From: Micromonospora trifolii
GTDB lineage: Bacteria; Actinomycetota; Actinomycetes; Mycobacteriales; Micromonosporaceae
Length of the DNA: 64,000 nt
Direction: 5' to 3'
Assembly (NCBI RefSeq): GCF_022229005.1
Contig: NZ_JAKKFD010000082.1
Coordinates: forward strand, 48,456 to 112,455
Shown here: positions 10,191-18,324 of the stretch, one piece after another
Numbering within the stretch: the stretch's first letter is position 1
Layout of the letters: every line of letters starts with the position of its first letter
Translations under genes and position numbers: made by a program
The notes under the pieces: generated by a model
The model's input: only the letters and a program-made list of their open reading frames with translations
Databases searched by the model: none
What the model was told of the DNA's origin: nothing

Positions 10191-11377
10191 CCTTCGACCT
10201 CACCCCCGAGCAGGACCAGCTGCGCGACGCCGTGCGGGCGTTGGGCCGCCGGTACGGCCACTCCTACTTCGTCGAGAAGGCGAGGGCCGGCGAACACACC
10301 ACCGAACTGTGGGCGGAGGCCGGACGGCTCGGCTACCTGGGGGTCAACATCCCCACCGAGTACGGCGGCGGGGGCGGCGGCATCACCGAGCTGGCCATCG
10401 TCTGCGAGGAGTTGGCGGCGGCGGGTTGCCCGCTGCTGCTGCTGGTGGTCTCCCCCGCCATCGCGGCGACAGTGCTCAGTCGGCACGGCACCGAGGAGCA
10501 GCGCAAGCGGCACCTGCCGGGCCTCGCCGACGGCTCCCAGAAGATCGTTTTTGCGATCACCGAGCCGGAGGCCGGTTCCAACTTCCACCGGCTCGGCACC
10601 GTGGCTCGCCGCGACGGGAACGGCTGGCTGCTGAACGGCCGCAAGTGCTACATCTCCGGCGTCGACGAGGCCGGTCACGTGCTGGTGGTGGCCCGTGTCG
10701 CCGTCGATGACGGCCCAGCCGGTTCAGCGGATGCGTCTGCGCAGAAGCTCAAGCCGGCGCTGTTCCTGGTGCCGACCGACGCGGCCGGGCTGACCAGGTC
10801 CAAGCTGGACATGGAGATCGTGTCCCCGGAGAACCAGTTCCTGCTCTACCTGGACGACGTGCGGGTGCCCGCCGACGCGCTGCTCGGCGAGTCGCTGGAC
10901 GCCGGGCTGCCGGCCCTCTTCGCCGGGCTCAACCCCGAGCGGATCACGGTGGCCGCCATGGGCGCCGGCACCGGCCGCTACGCCATCGAACGGGCCAGTG
11001 AGTACACCGCCACCCGCAAGGTCTGGGGTGGTCGGAGCATCGGCTCGCACCAGGGGGTGTCGCACCCGCTGGCACACGCGGCGGTGCAGGTGGAGCTGGC
11101 CCGCCTCATGATCCAGAAGGCGGCCACCCTGTACGACGCCGGCCGTGACCTGGAGGCCGGGGTCGCCGGCAACATGGCCAAGTACGCGGCCGGGGAGGCC
11201 GCCGCGCTCGCCGTGGACACCGCCGTGCAGGTGCTCGGCGGCGCCGGCATGACCACCGAGTACGGGGTGGCGACCCTGCTCGGCGCGGTCCGGGCCGGCC
11301 GGATCGCCCCGGTCAGCCGCGAGATGATCCTCAACTTCGTGGCCCAACACGTCCTCGGTCAGGACAAGTCGTACTAA
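10187..11377 (+). CDS. Acyl-CoA dehydrogenase (second copy)
   Basis: 396 residues with the acyl-CoA dehydrogenase fold: N-terminal helices, AITEPEAGSNFHRLGTVA in the middle domain, and a C-terminal helical bundle with GGRSIGSHQGVSHPLAHAAV and VDTAVQVLGGAGMTTEYGVA. It is quite different from the dehydrogenase at 5332, so it is not a recent duplicate; the two probably act at different steps or chain lengths. The start overlaps the carboxylase stop (ATGA), making it the last gene of the coupled operon. No hydratase, thiolase or HMG-CoA lyase follows, so the downstream pathway must be completed elsewhere. Confidence 0.9.
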   Translation: MTFDLTPEQDQLRDAVRALGRRYGHSYFVEKARAGEHTTELWAEAGRLGYLGVNIPTEYGGGGGGITELAIVCEELAAAGCPLLLLVVSPAIAATVLSRHGTEEQRKRHLPGLADGSQKIVFAITEPEAGSNFHRLGTVARRDGNGWLLNGRKCYISGVDEAGHVLVVARVAVDDGPAGSADASAQKLKPALFLVPTDAAGLTRSKLDMEIVSPENQFLLYLDDVRVPADALLGESLDAGLPALFAGLNPERITVAAMGAGTGRYAIERASEYTATRKVWGGRSIGSHQGVSHPLAHAAVQVELARLMIQKAATLYDAGRDLEAGVAGNMAKYAAGEAAALAVDTAVQVLGGAGMTTEYGVATLLGAVRAGRIAPVSREMILNFVAQHVLGQDKSY

Positions 11378-11416
11378 GCCTGCAGACGGGCGGGCCGAGC
11401 CGGCCCGCCCGGCCGT

Positions 11417-11494
11417 TGATCGACTCGGCTTCCTGGGTTCCGGGGTGTCCGAGAGCCAGTGACACCCCGATTTCCAGGGAGCCGAGTCGATCAG
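11417..11494. repeat. Long imperfect palindrome at convergent gene ends
   Basis: Two 33-nt arms (11417-11449 and 11462-11494) pair at 28 of 33 positions around a 12-nt loop. The outer 14 bp (TGATCGACTCGGCT) are perfect. The element fills the gap between the convergent acyl-CoA dehydrogenase and membrane-protein genes, so it could terminate both. The length and mismatches look like a dispersed palindromic repeat. Confidence 0.7.
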
Positions 11495-11522
11495 CCGCTC
11501 GGCCGCGTGACGCGCGGCCTCC

Positions 11523-12536
11523 TCACGCGCCTTGTGTGCCCGAGCGCTCCCGCTGGTGCAGGATCGCCACTGCCACCGCGAAGAACAGCGTGGGCGCCAG
11601 CACCAACACCAGCCACTGCGCCGGGGTGAGCGCAGCGAGCACACCGTCGTGGGTGGGACGCTTCAGGATCGTCCCCGTGCTGCTGAACCCCACCCGGGTG
11701 AGCAGCAGCGTGACGCCCACCGGAACCACAAGCGCGAGCAGGCGTCGCCGCAACACCGCCGGCGTCGACAGGATGACAAGGGCGAAGAGCAGGTATCCCG
11801 CAGTCAGCAGGATCGCCTCGATCCGGCCGACGCCGACGGTGAAGATCCACGTGCCGTAAACGGGAGTCGTCGAGTCATCAGCACCAGTCACCTGGGCGAT
11901 GCTCGGAGCACCCACGCTGACCAGCGTCGCCGCCGCCAGCGTGCCGAGCCGCCAGCGCGCGAGCGAAGCCGTGGCGGAACGGGGAGCATGGACGGCGAGC
12001 ACCAGCGGGACCATCGCGGCGAGCACGGCGGGCCAGAGATTGCGCACCGTGGAATATTGCCCGTAATCCTCGGCGACCCGCACCACCTCGAACGCCGCGC
12101 AACAGACGGCGATCGCGGCTGCTGCCCGGCCCCACCCGAACACGGCCGACACCGCCACGGTGAGCCACAGCAGCGCCACGAAACCGACCGGCCAGAGGAC
12201 GAACGGTTCTCCCAACCCCTCGGGATAGCCGTCCGCGAACATGGCGAGGTGCAGCACCGGAACGCGCGCATCCCGCACGAACAACATCAACGCGGCGATC
12301 AGGCCGAGCGCCTGTGCCGCCTCCCGCCACGCATTGCCCGAGAATCGCGCACCAGCCTGGCGGACATGCGCGTGCAACGCCCCGCCGAGCAGGGCGAGCA
12401 CGTCCCGCGCCGCCGGCCTGCGCTGGCCCGGTGACGCGTCGTCCAGCAGCACCCCGATCAGCTCGTCCTCGTACTGCCGACGGTAGGCGCGGGGATAACA
12501 GGCCATCAGCCACCGGTAACCGTGTTCCAACGTCAT
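11523..12536 (-). CDS. Multi-pass membrane protein coupled to PadR
   Basis: 337 residues. A short amphipathic N-terminus (about 1-70, with YRRQYEDELIGVLLDD) precedes about eight hydrophobic segments, roughly 75-90, 108-130, 135-155, 160-185, 195-215, 232-255, 258-285 and 300-325. The N-terminal part resembles the cytoplasmic region that opens many actinobacterial membrane proteins encoded next to PadR regulators. The start overlaps the padR stop (ATGA), so both come from one message and the regulator probably controls it. A stress-responsive membrane or permease role is possible. No transport family can be named from the sequence. Confidence 0.7.
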   Translation of the reverse strand: MTLEHGYRWLMACYPRAYRRQYEDELIGVLLDDASPGQRRPAARDVLALLGGALHAHVRQAGARFSGNAWREAAQALGLIAALMLFVRDARVPVLHLAMFADGYPEGLGEPFVLWPVGFVALLWLTVAVSAVFGWGRAAAAIAVCCAAFEVVRVAEDYGQYSTVRNLWPAVLAAMVPLVLAVHAPRSATASLARWRLGTLAAATLVSVGAPSIAQVTGADDSTTPVYGTWIFTVGVGRIEAILLTAGYLLFALVILSTPAVLRRRLLALVVPVGVTLLLTRVGFSSTGTILKRPTHDGVLAALTPAQWLVLVLAPTLFFAVAVAILHQRERSGTQGA

Positions 12537-12880
12537 GCCGCACCCCCGTCGACGATGAGACCGGCGCGGCGCAGTCGCACGCTCGCCGCGTCGGCGTTGC
12601 TCCGCAGACGCGCCGACTCTTCGGCCAGGCGTTGCGCCCCCGACGCCGTGAGTCGGTAGTAGCGGCGCAACCTGGACTGCACCTGCTCCTCGCGTTCGAT
12701 GTCGATGAGGCCCTCGGTCCGCAGCCGGTCGAGGGCCGCGTAGAGGGTGCCGGCGCGCAGGTCGACCCGCCCATCGGAGATCTGGCGGACCTCCTCGAGG
12801 ACGGCGTAACCGTGCCGTGGAGCCTCGACGAGTGCGGTGAGGATCAGATAGGTGGACTCATGCATGGAAGCCTTCGCCAT
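12533..12880 (-). CDS. PadR-family transcriptional regulator
   Basis: 115 residues with the PadR winged helix: STYLILTALVEAPRHGYAVL, then LRAGTLYAALDRLRTEGLI (the recognition helix and wing) and RRYYRLTASGAQRL, followed by a short C-terminal dimer helix. The ATG at 12880 fits the family start and lies 8 nt downstream of a TATATG box, implying a leaderless message; a second Met six codons on is also possible. The stop overlaps the membrane-protein start (ATGA). PadR proteins usually repress themselves and the adjacent membrane-protein gene, with de-repression by a small ligand. Confidence 0.88.
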   Translation of the reverse strand: MAKASMHESTYLILTALVEAPRHGYAVLEEVRQISDGRVDLRAGTLYAALDRLRTEGLIDIEREEQVQSRLRRYYRLTASGAQRLAEESARLRSNADAASVRLRRAGLIVDGGAA

Positions 12881-12887
12881 CGTCGCA

Positions 12888-12912
12888 GCATATACCGTCC
12901 GACTGCATATAC
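12888..12912 (-). promoter_or_regulatory. Direct GTATATGC repeats in the padR promoter
   Basis: On the minus strand GTATATGC occurs twice (12912-12905 and 12895-12888), 17 nt apart. The proximal copy supplies a TATATG -10 box 8 nt before the ATG at 12880. A/T-rich repeats like these stand out in this GC-rich sequence and are good candidates for PadR binding. Confidence 0.5.
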
Positions 12913-12978
12913 GGCCACGCCTCTCACCGCGATTCGTATCGTGTTTACCGGCCCGCCCAGCCGGACAAGGGAGGCGGC

Positions 12979-13413
12979 ATGGATCTGCTGCGAACCCGTC
13001 GCCCGCCGGCACTGTTCGCCGGGCTCGGCCTCGTCGTCGTCATCGGCTTCGCCATCGCCGCCTGGACGGTGTGGAGCAACGACAAGGCGCTTCAGGATCG
13101 GGGGGTGGAGGCCACCGCCCAGGTCGTCAAGGTCAACAAGGGCCGCATCCACGTCGAGTTCGAGACCCCGGACGGGCGGCGGGCGCAGACGCTCGTCGGT
13201 CAGGGCGACGAGCCACCGGGTGCCGCTCCGGCGGTGGGCGACGAGATCCCGATCGTCTACGACCCGCAGGACCCGGAGGCGGAGGTGGCCGACCGCCGCG
13301 CTCCGCAGAACCACCGCATCGCCTACCTGCTCGCCGGGGTCGCGGCCTTCGCGGCGGTCAGCGTGCCGCTGGCCACCGTCGCGCTCGTGCGGGCCAACCG
13401 TCGGGCACGGTAG
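12979..13413 (+). CDS. DUF3592 domain membrane protein
   Basis: 144 residues: a first membrane helix at about 11-32, a soluble beta-rich domain (about 38-105) with ATAQVVKVNKGRIHVEFETPDG and VGDEIPIVYDPQDPEAE, and a second membrane helix at about 109-134. This is the DUF3592 layout, whose function is not known. The ATG is preceded by a strong AAGGGAGG site. It starts about 100 bp from the divergent padR gene, so the two promoters may influence each other, but nothing in the protein links it to PadR. Confidence 0.8.
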   Translation: MDLLRTRRPPALFAGLGLVVVIGFAIAAWTVWSNDKALQDRGVEATAQVVKVNKGRIHVEFETPDGRRAQTLVGQGDEPPGAAPAVGDEIPIVYDPQDPEAEVADRRAPQNHRIAYLLAGVAAFAAVSVPLATVALVRANRRAR

Positions 13414-13436
13414 CCGCTGCTCTCCTCGGACAGGCG

Positions 13437-14645
13437 TCAGGCAGGGGTACGGCAGGCGGCGTCGATGCGGTGGACCGGGCGCACCCGACGCCCCATGCCC
13501 TCCAGCAGCGAATCCTCGACGTGGAAGTCGTGAATGCGCAGTTGGTGGCGGGGCAACTCCTCCTCGCTCGGGCAGAGCACCTGGGCGCGGACCAGACCGA
13601 CCGGAACGTACCGGACGCCGCCCTGCTCCTGAAGGATCACCATGTTGACGTCGTCGGTGGTGACCACGTGCCCGCGTACGTCCTCAGTGGGACCACTCTC
13701 CGGGCCCACTGTGGTGACTGTCAGCGGCAACACCGGTGTGGTGATCACCGGCACCGCAGCCCAGATCAGGGTGGCCAGCACCGCCACCTCGGTCACCGAC
13801 GCCAGCGGTCGGATCACCATGCCCGGCAGCGGCCCCGCGATGAACAGGGCCAGCAGCGGAGGCACCACGATGAGCACCAGCACCAGCCACTCGTCGCCCT
13901 GCCGCATCGCATCGCGCAACGTGGGCAGCATCAGCCAGCCGTACCCGGCCAGCAGCGCGCCGATCAGCAGCAGCCGAGGCACCACCCGGTCGTGCAGCCG
14001 CCCCGGGCGCAGTTGGAACGCGGCCACGAACGCCGTCAACAGCAGCGGAAGGTAGAGCAACGGCCAGGTGATCAGGGCTAGCAGGAAGCTCGCCAGCACC
14101 ACCCAGGCCGGGGTGATGTCGGCCCAGCGGGCGAAGAGCGGGCGGCGACGGGTGCCCGGCGGAAGTCGATCCGCGCTGACCGCCAGCACCGCGCCGAGCG
14201 CGAAGACCGCGACCAGCCCGGTGGAGAGCAGCCGGGCCGCCGTGGTCAGGAACCCGGCGAGCAGATTGACCGGCCCGACGTTGGCCACCAGCAGCAGCGT
14301 GGTCTGGAGCTCCCCGCCGGCCTCCACACCGAGGCGGAGCACCGAGAAGATCGCCGGCACGCCCACCACTGCCGTCCAGAACGACTGACTGGCGCGGGCG
14401 CGCCGCTCGGCCGGATCCCAACGGACCCGCCCGGGCTCGACCTCGGCGACGACCGGCTCGGCCGGTTCGGCGACCGGCACGGCGGCCGGCCAGGCACCAT
14501 CACCTTCAGCGCCGGCCGCTGGACGATCGACGGCCGTCGACGCTGCGGCCGTACCGTCGATTGTCGACGCGGCGCCGCCGGGCACTGACGTGCGGGGCGG
14601 CGGGACCGGCCCGTCGCCGCCGGTGGCGGTCGGCGCCGCGCTCAC
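13437..14645 (-). CDS. Polytopic membrane protein coupled to a binding lipoprotein
   Basis: 402 residues. About 1-80 is a Pro/Ala-rich, probably disordered cytoplasmic region; about seven hydrophobic segments follow between roughly 88 and 305. The last 95 residues form a soluble domain with two cysteines. It lacks the EAA loop of ABC permeases. The GTG start overlaps the binding-protein stop (GTGA), so the two are made together. The pairing of a GlnH-like lipoprotein with a non-permease membrane protein recalls GlnH-GlnX, which signals to PknG in mycobacteria. That similarity is of arrangement only; I cannot show homology. Confidence 0.65.
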   Translation of the reverse strand: MSAAPTATGGDGPVPPPRTSVPGGAASTIDGTAAASTAVDRPAAGAEGDGAWPAAVPVAEPAEPVVAEVEPGRVRWDPAERRARASQSFWTAVVGVPAIFSVLRLGVEAGGELQTTLLLVANVGPVNLLAGFLTTAARLLSTGLVAVFALGAVLAVSADRLPPGTRRRPLFARWADITPAWVVLASFLLALITWPLLYLPLLLTAFVAAFQLRPGRLHDRVVPRLLLIGALLAGYGWLMLPTLRDAMRQGDEWLVLVLIVVPPLLALFIAGPLPGMVIRPLASVTEVAVLATLIWAAVPVITTPVLPLTVTTVGPESGPTEDVRGHVVTTDDVNMVILQEQGGVRYVPVGLVRAQVLCPSEEELPRHQLRIHDFHVEDSLLEGMGRRVRPVHRIDAACRTPA

Positions 14646-15583
14646 TTCGCGGGCGCCTTGTCGTCGAAGTCGACGAGCTTCGGCACCTCCAGCGGCTGCG
14701 GCTGGCGCTTCTCGGCCTTCAGCCAGGGGCCCAGGGTCCGGTTGTACGCGGTCTGCCAGGGGGTCGCCTGATCGTCGCGCCCCTGCTGGTAGCTCTTCTG
14801 CAGGAAGAACGCGACCAGGTCGCGCAGTGCGGGATCACCGATCGGCACGCCGATGCCCAGCAACTCGCTGGTGCCGAAGGGCATGTCGACGATCTCGAAC
14901 TCCTTCGGGTGCCGTGCCAGGAAACCGGCGAGGATCGTCTCGTCGGAGCTGACCGCGTCGTAGCGGCCCGTCCGGATGCCGGCGACGCAGTCCCCAACGG
15001 TCTTCACGACCAGCGCCTTGACCTGGTGGCTCCCCAGCTCGGCCTCGGAGGTGGAGCCGCCGCTCGTGCAGATCTTGTAGTCCGGGTTACGGAGGTCCTC
15101 AATCGTGCTGATCTTGCCTTTCAGCCGGGCCGGCACCATCACCTCCTGGGTGGTGACGAAGTACGGCCCGGCGAAGCTCACCACCTTCTTGCGCTCCTCG
15201 GTGATGGAGAAGCTGGACACCACGAGGTCGACAGTCCCGCCCTGTAGTGCGGGGATCCGTTCCTCGGTGGCCACCGGTACGAACTCCAACCGCTGATCCC
15301 CCTCGTAGCCAAGGGAGGCAGCGATGTACCGGGCGATCTCGACGTCGAAGCCGACCGGCTTGCCATTGCGCAGCTCGCTCATCAACGGCTCGTTGGTGGC
15401 GACACCGACCCGCAGTTTCGACTGACCGTAGATGTGCGTCTCGCGCATCTTCTCCTGCACGGAAGGCAGGTCCGGTTCCTTCCGGCTGTCGCACCCGGCC
15501 GCGGCGGCGAGCACGAGAGTGAGAGCGACCGCCAGCGTCGACGCGATCGACCGGAGCCGGGACTGCGAACTGCCTGAGTTCAT
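14642..15583 (-). CDS. Glutamate-type solute-binding lipoprotein
   Basis: 313 residues. A lipoprotein signal (about 8-30) ends at Cys31 (LAAAAGC). The rest is a family 3 periplasmic-binding fold: LRVGVATNEPLM, GKPVGFDVEIARYIAASLGY, TVDLVVSSFSITEERKK and DYKICTSGGSTSEAEL. Such proteins bind glutamate or glutamine at the cell surface. The ATG at 15583 matches the signal peptide; upstream in-frame codons give an unlikely basic extension. No ABC permease or ATPase lies nearby. The only partner is the overlapping downstream membrane-protein gene, so sensing is as likely as uptake. Confidence 0.87.
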   Translation of the reverse strand: MNSGSSQSRLRSIASTLAVALTLVLAAAAGCDSRKEPDLPSVQEKMRETHIYGQSKLRVGVATNEPLMSELRNGKPVGFDVEIARYIAASLGYEGDQRLEFVPVATEERIPALQGGTVDLVVSSFSITEERKKVVSFAGPYFVTTQEVMVPARLKGKISTIEDLRNPDYKICTSGGSTSEAELGSHQVKALVVKTVGDCVAGIRTGRYDAVSSDETILAGFLARHPKEFEIVDMPFGTSELLGIGVPIGDPALRDLVAFFLQKSYQQGRDDQATPWQTAYNRTLGPWLKAEKRQPQPLEVPKLVDFDDKAPAK

Positions 15584-15750
15584 GGGCGACCTCGCTGCCG
15601 GAAGAGCCTGCGGAACACCGAGAGTAGCCGTTCTTGTCGAATCCGTGTGGGTGCGGTGATCCATGTCGAGGGGCCGCTCGGATCGACGTCCATCGGCGCG
15701 GCGGTCGGCTCTGCGGTTGACAGCCGGCCTCGTCACGACATGCTGGACGG

Positions 15751-16092
15751 GTGAGCCGATTGTCCAGACCCGATGCGCGCACTGTCGCTGTGCTCGCGGC
15801 GCTGGGAGCCCTCGCGCCGCTGGTCATGCTGATCGTGTGGCGCCGACAGGACCTCCTCGGCGTGGTTCTCGCGCTACTCTGCGTGCTCATGACCATGATT
15901 GCCGGGGTGGCGGTCTCCGCCGCGCGTCAGGTCGACGATCCCGAGCCGGCGGACCGGTCGGCAGCCGTCGGGCCGCCCGAGCTGATGCCGTACGGGATCG
16001 ACGCGGACACCCTCGACGCCCTGGACCCCCGGGACGCGTTGCGTGCGGTGCGTGACCGCCGACGCGGGTCGAACGGGCTCAGCGGCCGGTGA
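15751..16092 (+). CDS. Small two-helix membrane protein
   Basis: 113 residues from a GTG: two hydrophobic segments (about 12-29 and 36-57), then a soluble acidic/basic tail with repeated Asp (IDADTLDALDPRDALRAVRDR). No family recognised. It diverges from the binding-lipoprotein gene. Its last 14 nt overlap the 3' end of the convergent kinase gene, an arrangement that makes antisense overlap of the transcripts likely. Confidence 0.6.
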   Translation: MSRLSRPDARTVAVLAALGALAPLVMLIVWRRQDLLGVVLALLCVLMTMIAGVAVSAARQVDDPEPADRSAAVGPPELMPYGIDADTLDALDPRDALRAVRDRRRGSNGLSGR

Positions 16093-17575
16093 GCGTGGGT
16101 GCGGAGAGCGCGTCCACACCGCGCCCTGCCAGACACCGGTAGGCCCGGTCGATGCTCCCGTCGACCGGCGGCAGCACCTCCAGGTGCCAGCCGGTCGCCT
16201 CGGCGATCCCGGTGGTCAATGTGAACGTCGTGGCGCTGCACACCTGACGCACCGGCTCAGCGGCGGCCACCTCGTCGTAGTCGGCGCCGACCAGCGACAC
16301 CGGCAGGATGCCCTCGGCGTACGTCTCCCAGGTGTGTCGGCCAGCGCAGGACAGCCGAGCCGCCTCGGCGCGGCTGCCGCGGATCCGCATCGGGCCGAAG
16401 CACTCCAGCTCGGGCAGGCACCGGGCACCCTCGGGCAGGGCGGTGGGCGCACCGGTGCCGGTCGCGCAGCCGGGCAACGGCCCGGTCGCCGGTGCGGCGA
16501 TCTGGGTGGCCGACGGGTACGGGGCGGGTGGTGGCGCCCGGTCGGCGACCCAGGCCCCGGCGGTCGCGGAGGCGGCGAGCGCGAGCACCCCGGCGCCGCC
16601 AAAGAGCCAGCGCCGCCAACGCCGACCGGCGGGGACCGCTCGCTGAGTGTCCTCGATGGGCGATCGGGGCACCGGCTGGCTGGCCGCGTACGGGCCGGAG
16701 AGCGTCGCGGCACCGCCGATCGGAGCGCCGCTGACCGGTGTCGCCGGCGAGCCGAGGGGCAGGCTGGTGAGCATGTCGTGCAACTCCAGGGCGGAGGGGC
16801 GCTCGCCCGGATCGTTGGCCATGCCCACGCGCAGCACGTCGATCAGCTCATCGGGCACCCCGGGCAGGGCGGGAAGCGGCTGGTTGAACATCTCCAGCAC
16901 GGTGACCAGGCTGGGATTGCGCTCGGACTGCCAGCGCGGCGGCCGGCCGTGCATCACCGCGTAGAGGGTGGCGCAGAGCGCGTACACGTCGACGGCCGGC
17001 GACGGCGGGCTGTGGCTGAACATCTCCGGCGGCGCGTACGCCGGGGTGAGCACCTCAAGGGTGACCGAGGCGTCCCGGTGCTCGGCGAGGACGGCGAGCC
17101 CGAAGTCGGCGAGCACCGCCGAGTTGAAGGGCGAGTAGAGGATGTTTGCCGGTTTCACGTCCCGGTGCAGCACCCCGGCCGCGTGCGAGTGGGCCAGCGC
17201 GTCCGCGATCTTGATGCCGAGGTCGCGGGCCTCCACCGGGCCGAGCGGCGAGGTGCGCATCCGTTCGGCGTACGAGCCGTCGCAGAGCTCCATGATCAGG
17301 TAGGGGTGCTGATCGACTGTGACCCCCACGTCGAAGAGGTCCACCACGTGCGGGTGGGACGACATCCGGCCGGCCGCGCGCGCCTCGCGCAGGAACCGCG
17401 CCTGATCCCGCTCGCTGTCCAGCGTCCGGTTCTCCACCTTGACGGCGACCTCACGACCCACGGAGATCTGGGTGGCCTGGTAGACGGTCGCGTACCCGCC
17501 CCGGGCAAAGACCCGCAAATCAGTCAGGCCGGGCACGATCGGCACTGGCAGGCCGCCGGTCGGGGTGTCGGTCAC
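16079..17575 (-). CDS. Transmembrane Ser/Thr protein kinase
   Basis: 498 residues. Residues about 15-272 are a Hanks-type kinase domain: Lys46 (VAVK), His-Arg-Asp at 137-139 with KPANI, Asp-Phe-Gly at 157-159 and an APPE-type activation-loop end. The glycine loop is atypical (FARGGYATVYQA instead of GxGxxG). A juxtamembrane linker leads to one membrane helix (about 323-345). The extracellular part (350-498) has six cysteines, probably disulfide-bonded, and no PASTA repeats. It resembles actinobacterial kinases with septum-formation-type outer domains. It probably senses an external cue and phosphorylates cytoplasmic targets. Confidence 0.87.
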   Translation of the reverse strand: MTDTPTGGLPVPIVPGLTDLRVFARGGYATVYQATQISVGREVAVKVENRTLDSERDQARFLREARAAGRMSSHPHVVDLFDVGVTVDQHPYLIMELCDGSYAERMRTSPLGPVEARDLGIKIADALAHSHAAGVLHRDVKPANILYSPFNSAVLADFGLAVLAEHRDASVTLEVLTPAYAPPEMFSHSPPSPAVDVYALCATLYAVMHGRPPRWQSERNPSLVTVLEMFNQPLPALPGVPDELIDVLRVGMANDPGERPSALELHDMLTSLPLGSPATPVSGAPIGGAATLSGPYAASQPVPRSPIEDTQRAVPAGRRWRRWLFGGAGVLALAASATAGAWVADRAPPPAPYPSATQIAAPATGPLPGCATGTGAPTALPEGARCLPELECFGPMRIRGSRAEAARLSCAGRHTWETYAEGILPVSLVGADYDEVAAAEPVRQVCSATTFTLTTGIAEATGWHLEVLPPVDGSIDRAYRCLAGRGVDALSAPTLTGR

Positions 17576-17605
17576 CGCTCGAAAATACCCAACCCGACCG
17601 ATGGC

Positions 17606-18109
17606 TCAGCGCGCCGCGTCCGCCGGAGCCGCACCGGTGGGACCGGTACCCTCCTCGGCGACCGCAGTCGTCCCGGCACCCTCGGACGATCCGACCCCGC
17701 CGGCCGGGATGCCCCGGCGGGCGTCCAGACGCAGACCGATGGCGGTGGCCACGGCGCCCAGCCCTTCCCACGCCGCCACCCCGAAGAACCGGTCGGGAGC
17801 GATGTCGGCCAGCACCGCGATGGTGAACACTGTGAACGTGACCAGTCGGAAGACCACTGTGAACCGGTAGAACGCCCGCCACTCGGTCACAGTGGCGAGC
17901 AGGTAGTAGACGCCCATGTTGAAGGCCGCCATCGAGGACGCCAGCAGGAACGTCCCGGTGTGGTCACCGACGGCTCGCGTCGCCGGCACCTCGAACCCGA
18001 GCATGCGGAGCTGCGCCTCCGGCCAGAGCAGCCCAACCGCGCCCATCACCAGCGCCAACACGCCGAAGACCGCGATGGTCCAGCCCGCGATGGATCGCGG
18101 CAGCTTCAT
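17606..18109 (-). CDS. Four-helix membrane protein
   Basis: 167 residues with four hydrophobic segments (about 8-30, 48-72, 82-102 and 108-125), and a C-terminal Gly/Ala/Thr-rich tail of about 40 residues likely to be disordered. The ATG at 18109 is preceded by a GGGGAGG-type ribosome binding site. It lies 30 bp upstream of the kinase gene on the same strand and could be co-transcribed with it. No function can be assigned. Confidence 0.65.
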   Translation of the reverse strand: MKLPRSIAGWTIAVFGVLALVMGAVGLLWPEAQLRMLGFEVPATRAVGDHTGTFLLASSMAAFNMGVYYLLATVTEWRAFYRFTVVFRLVTFTVFTIAVLADIAPDRFFGVAAWEGLGAVATAIGLRLDARRGIPAGGVGSSEGAGTTAVAEEGTGPTGAAPADAAR

Positions 18110-18230
18110 GAAGGGCCTCCCCAGGCACGGCGACGGTCACCACTGTGGACCCGTACGCGGTGGTGACACGCTAGCCGCTCACCCCGACCACCACATCCCC
18201 AGAACCGGCAAACTGCCCGCCCTGCTTCAC

Positions 18231-18290
18231 GTTGATCAAGAGATTTCGGTCATCGACATCCCGATTCCTGACGCAAACCTCTTGATCAAC
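18231..18290. repeat. GTTGATCAAGAG palindrome between gene ends
   Basis: Arms 18231-18252 and 18269-18290 match at 19 of 22 positions; the outer 12 bp (GTTGATCAAGAG / CTCTTGATCAAC) are perfect. It lies in the 215-bp gap between two minus-strand genes, downstream of the large cyclase gene. It looks like a dispersed palindromic repeat of the same general kind as the one at 11417. Confidence 0.65.
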
Positions 18291-18324
18291 AGCGGAGGGT
18301 GAGGGGTGGGGCAGGGGTGGGGGG

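Noticed and set aside
16079..17575. Kinase as PknG partner of the glutamate-binding lipoprotein
   Set aside because: It has a membrane helix and outer domain and lacks the rubredoxin and TPR parts of PknG; it is also convergent, not in the same operon.
17575..17606. Empty finding entry at 17606 in the list above
   Set aside because: It carries no claim and has interest 0; disregard it.
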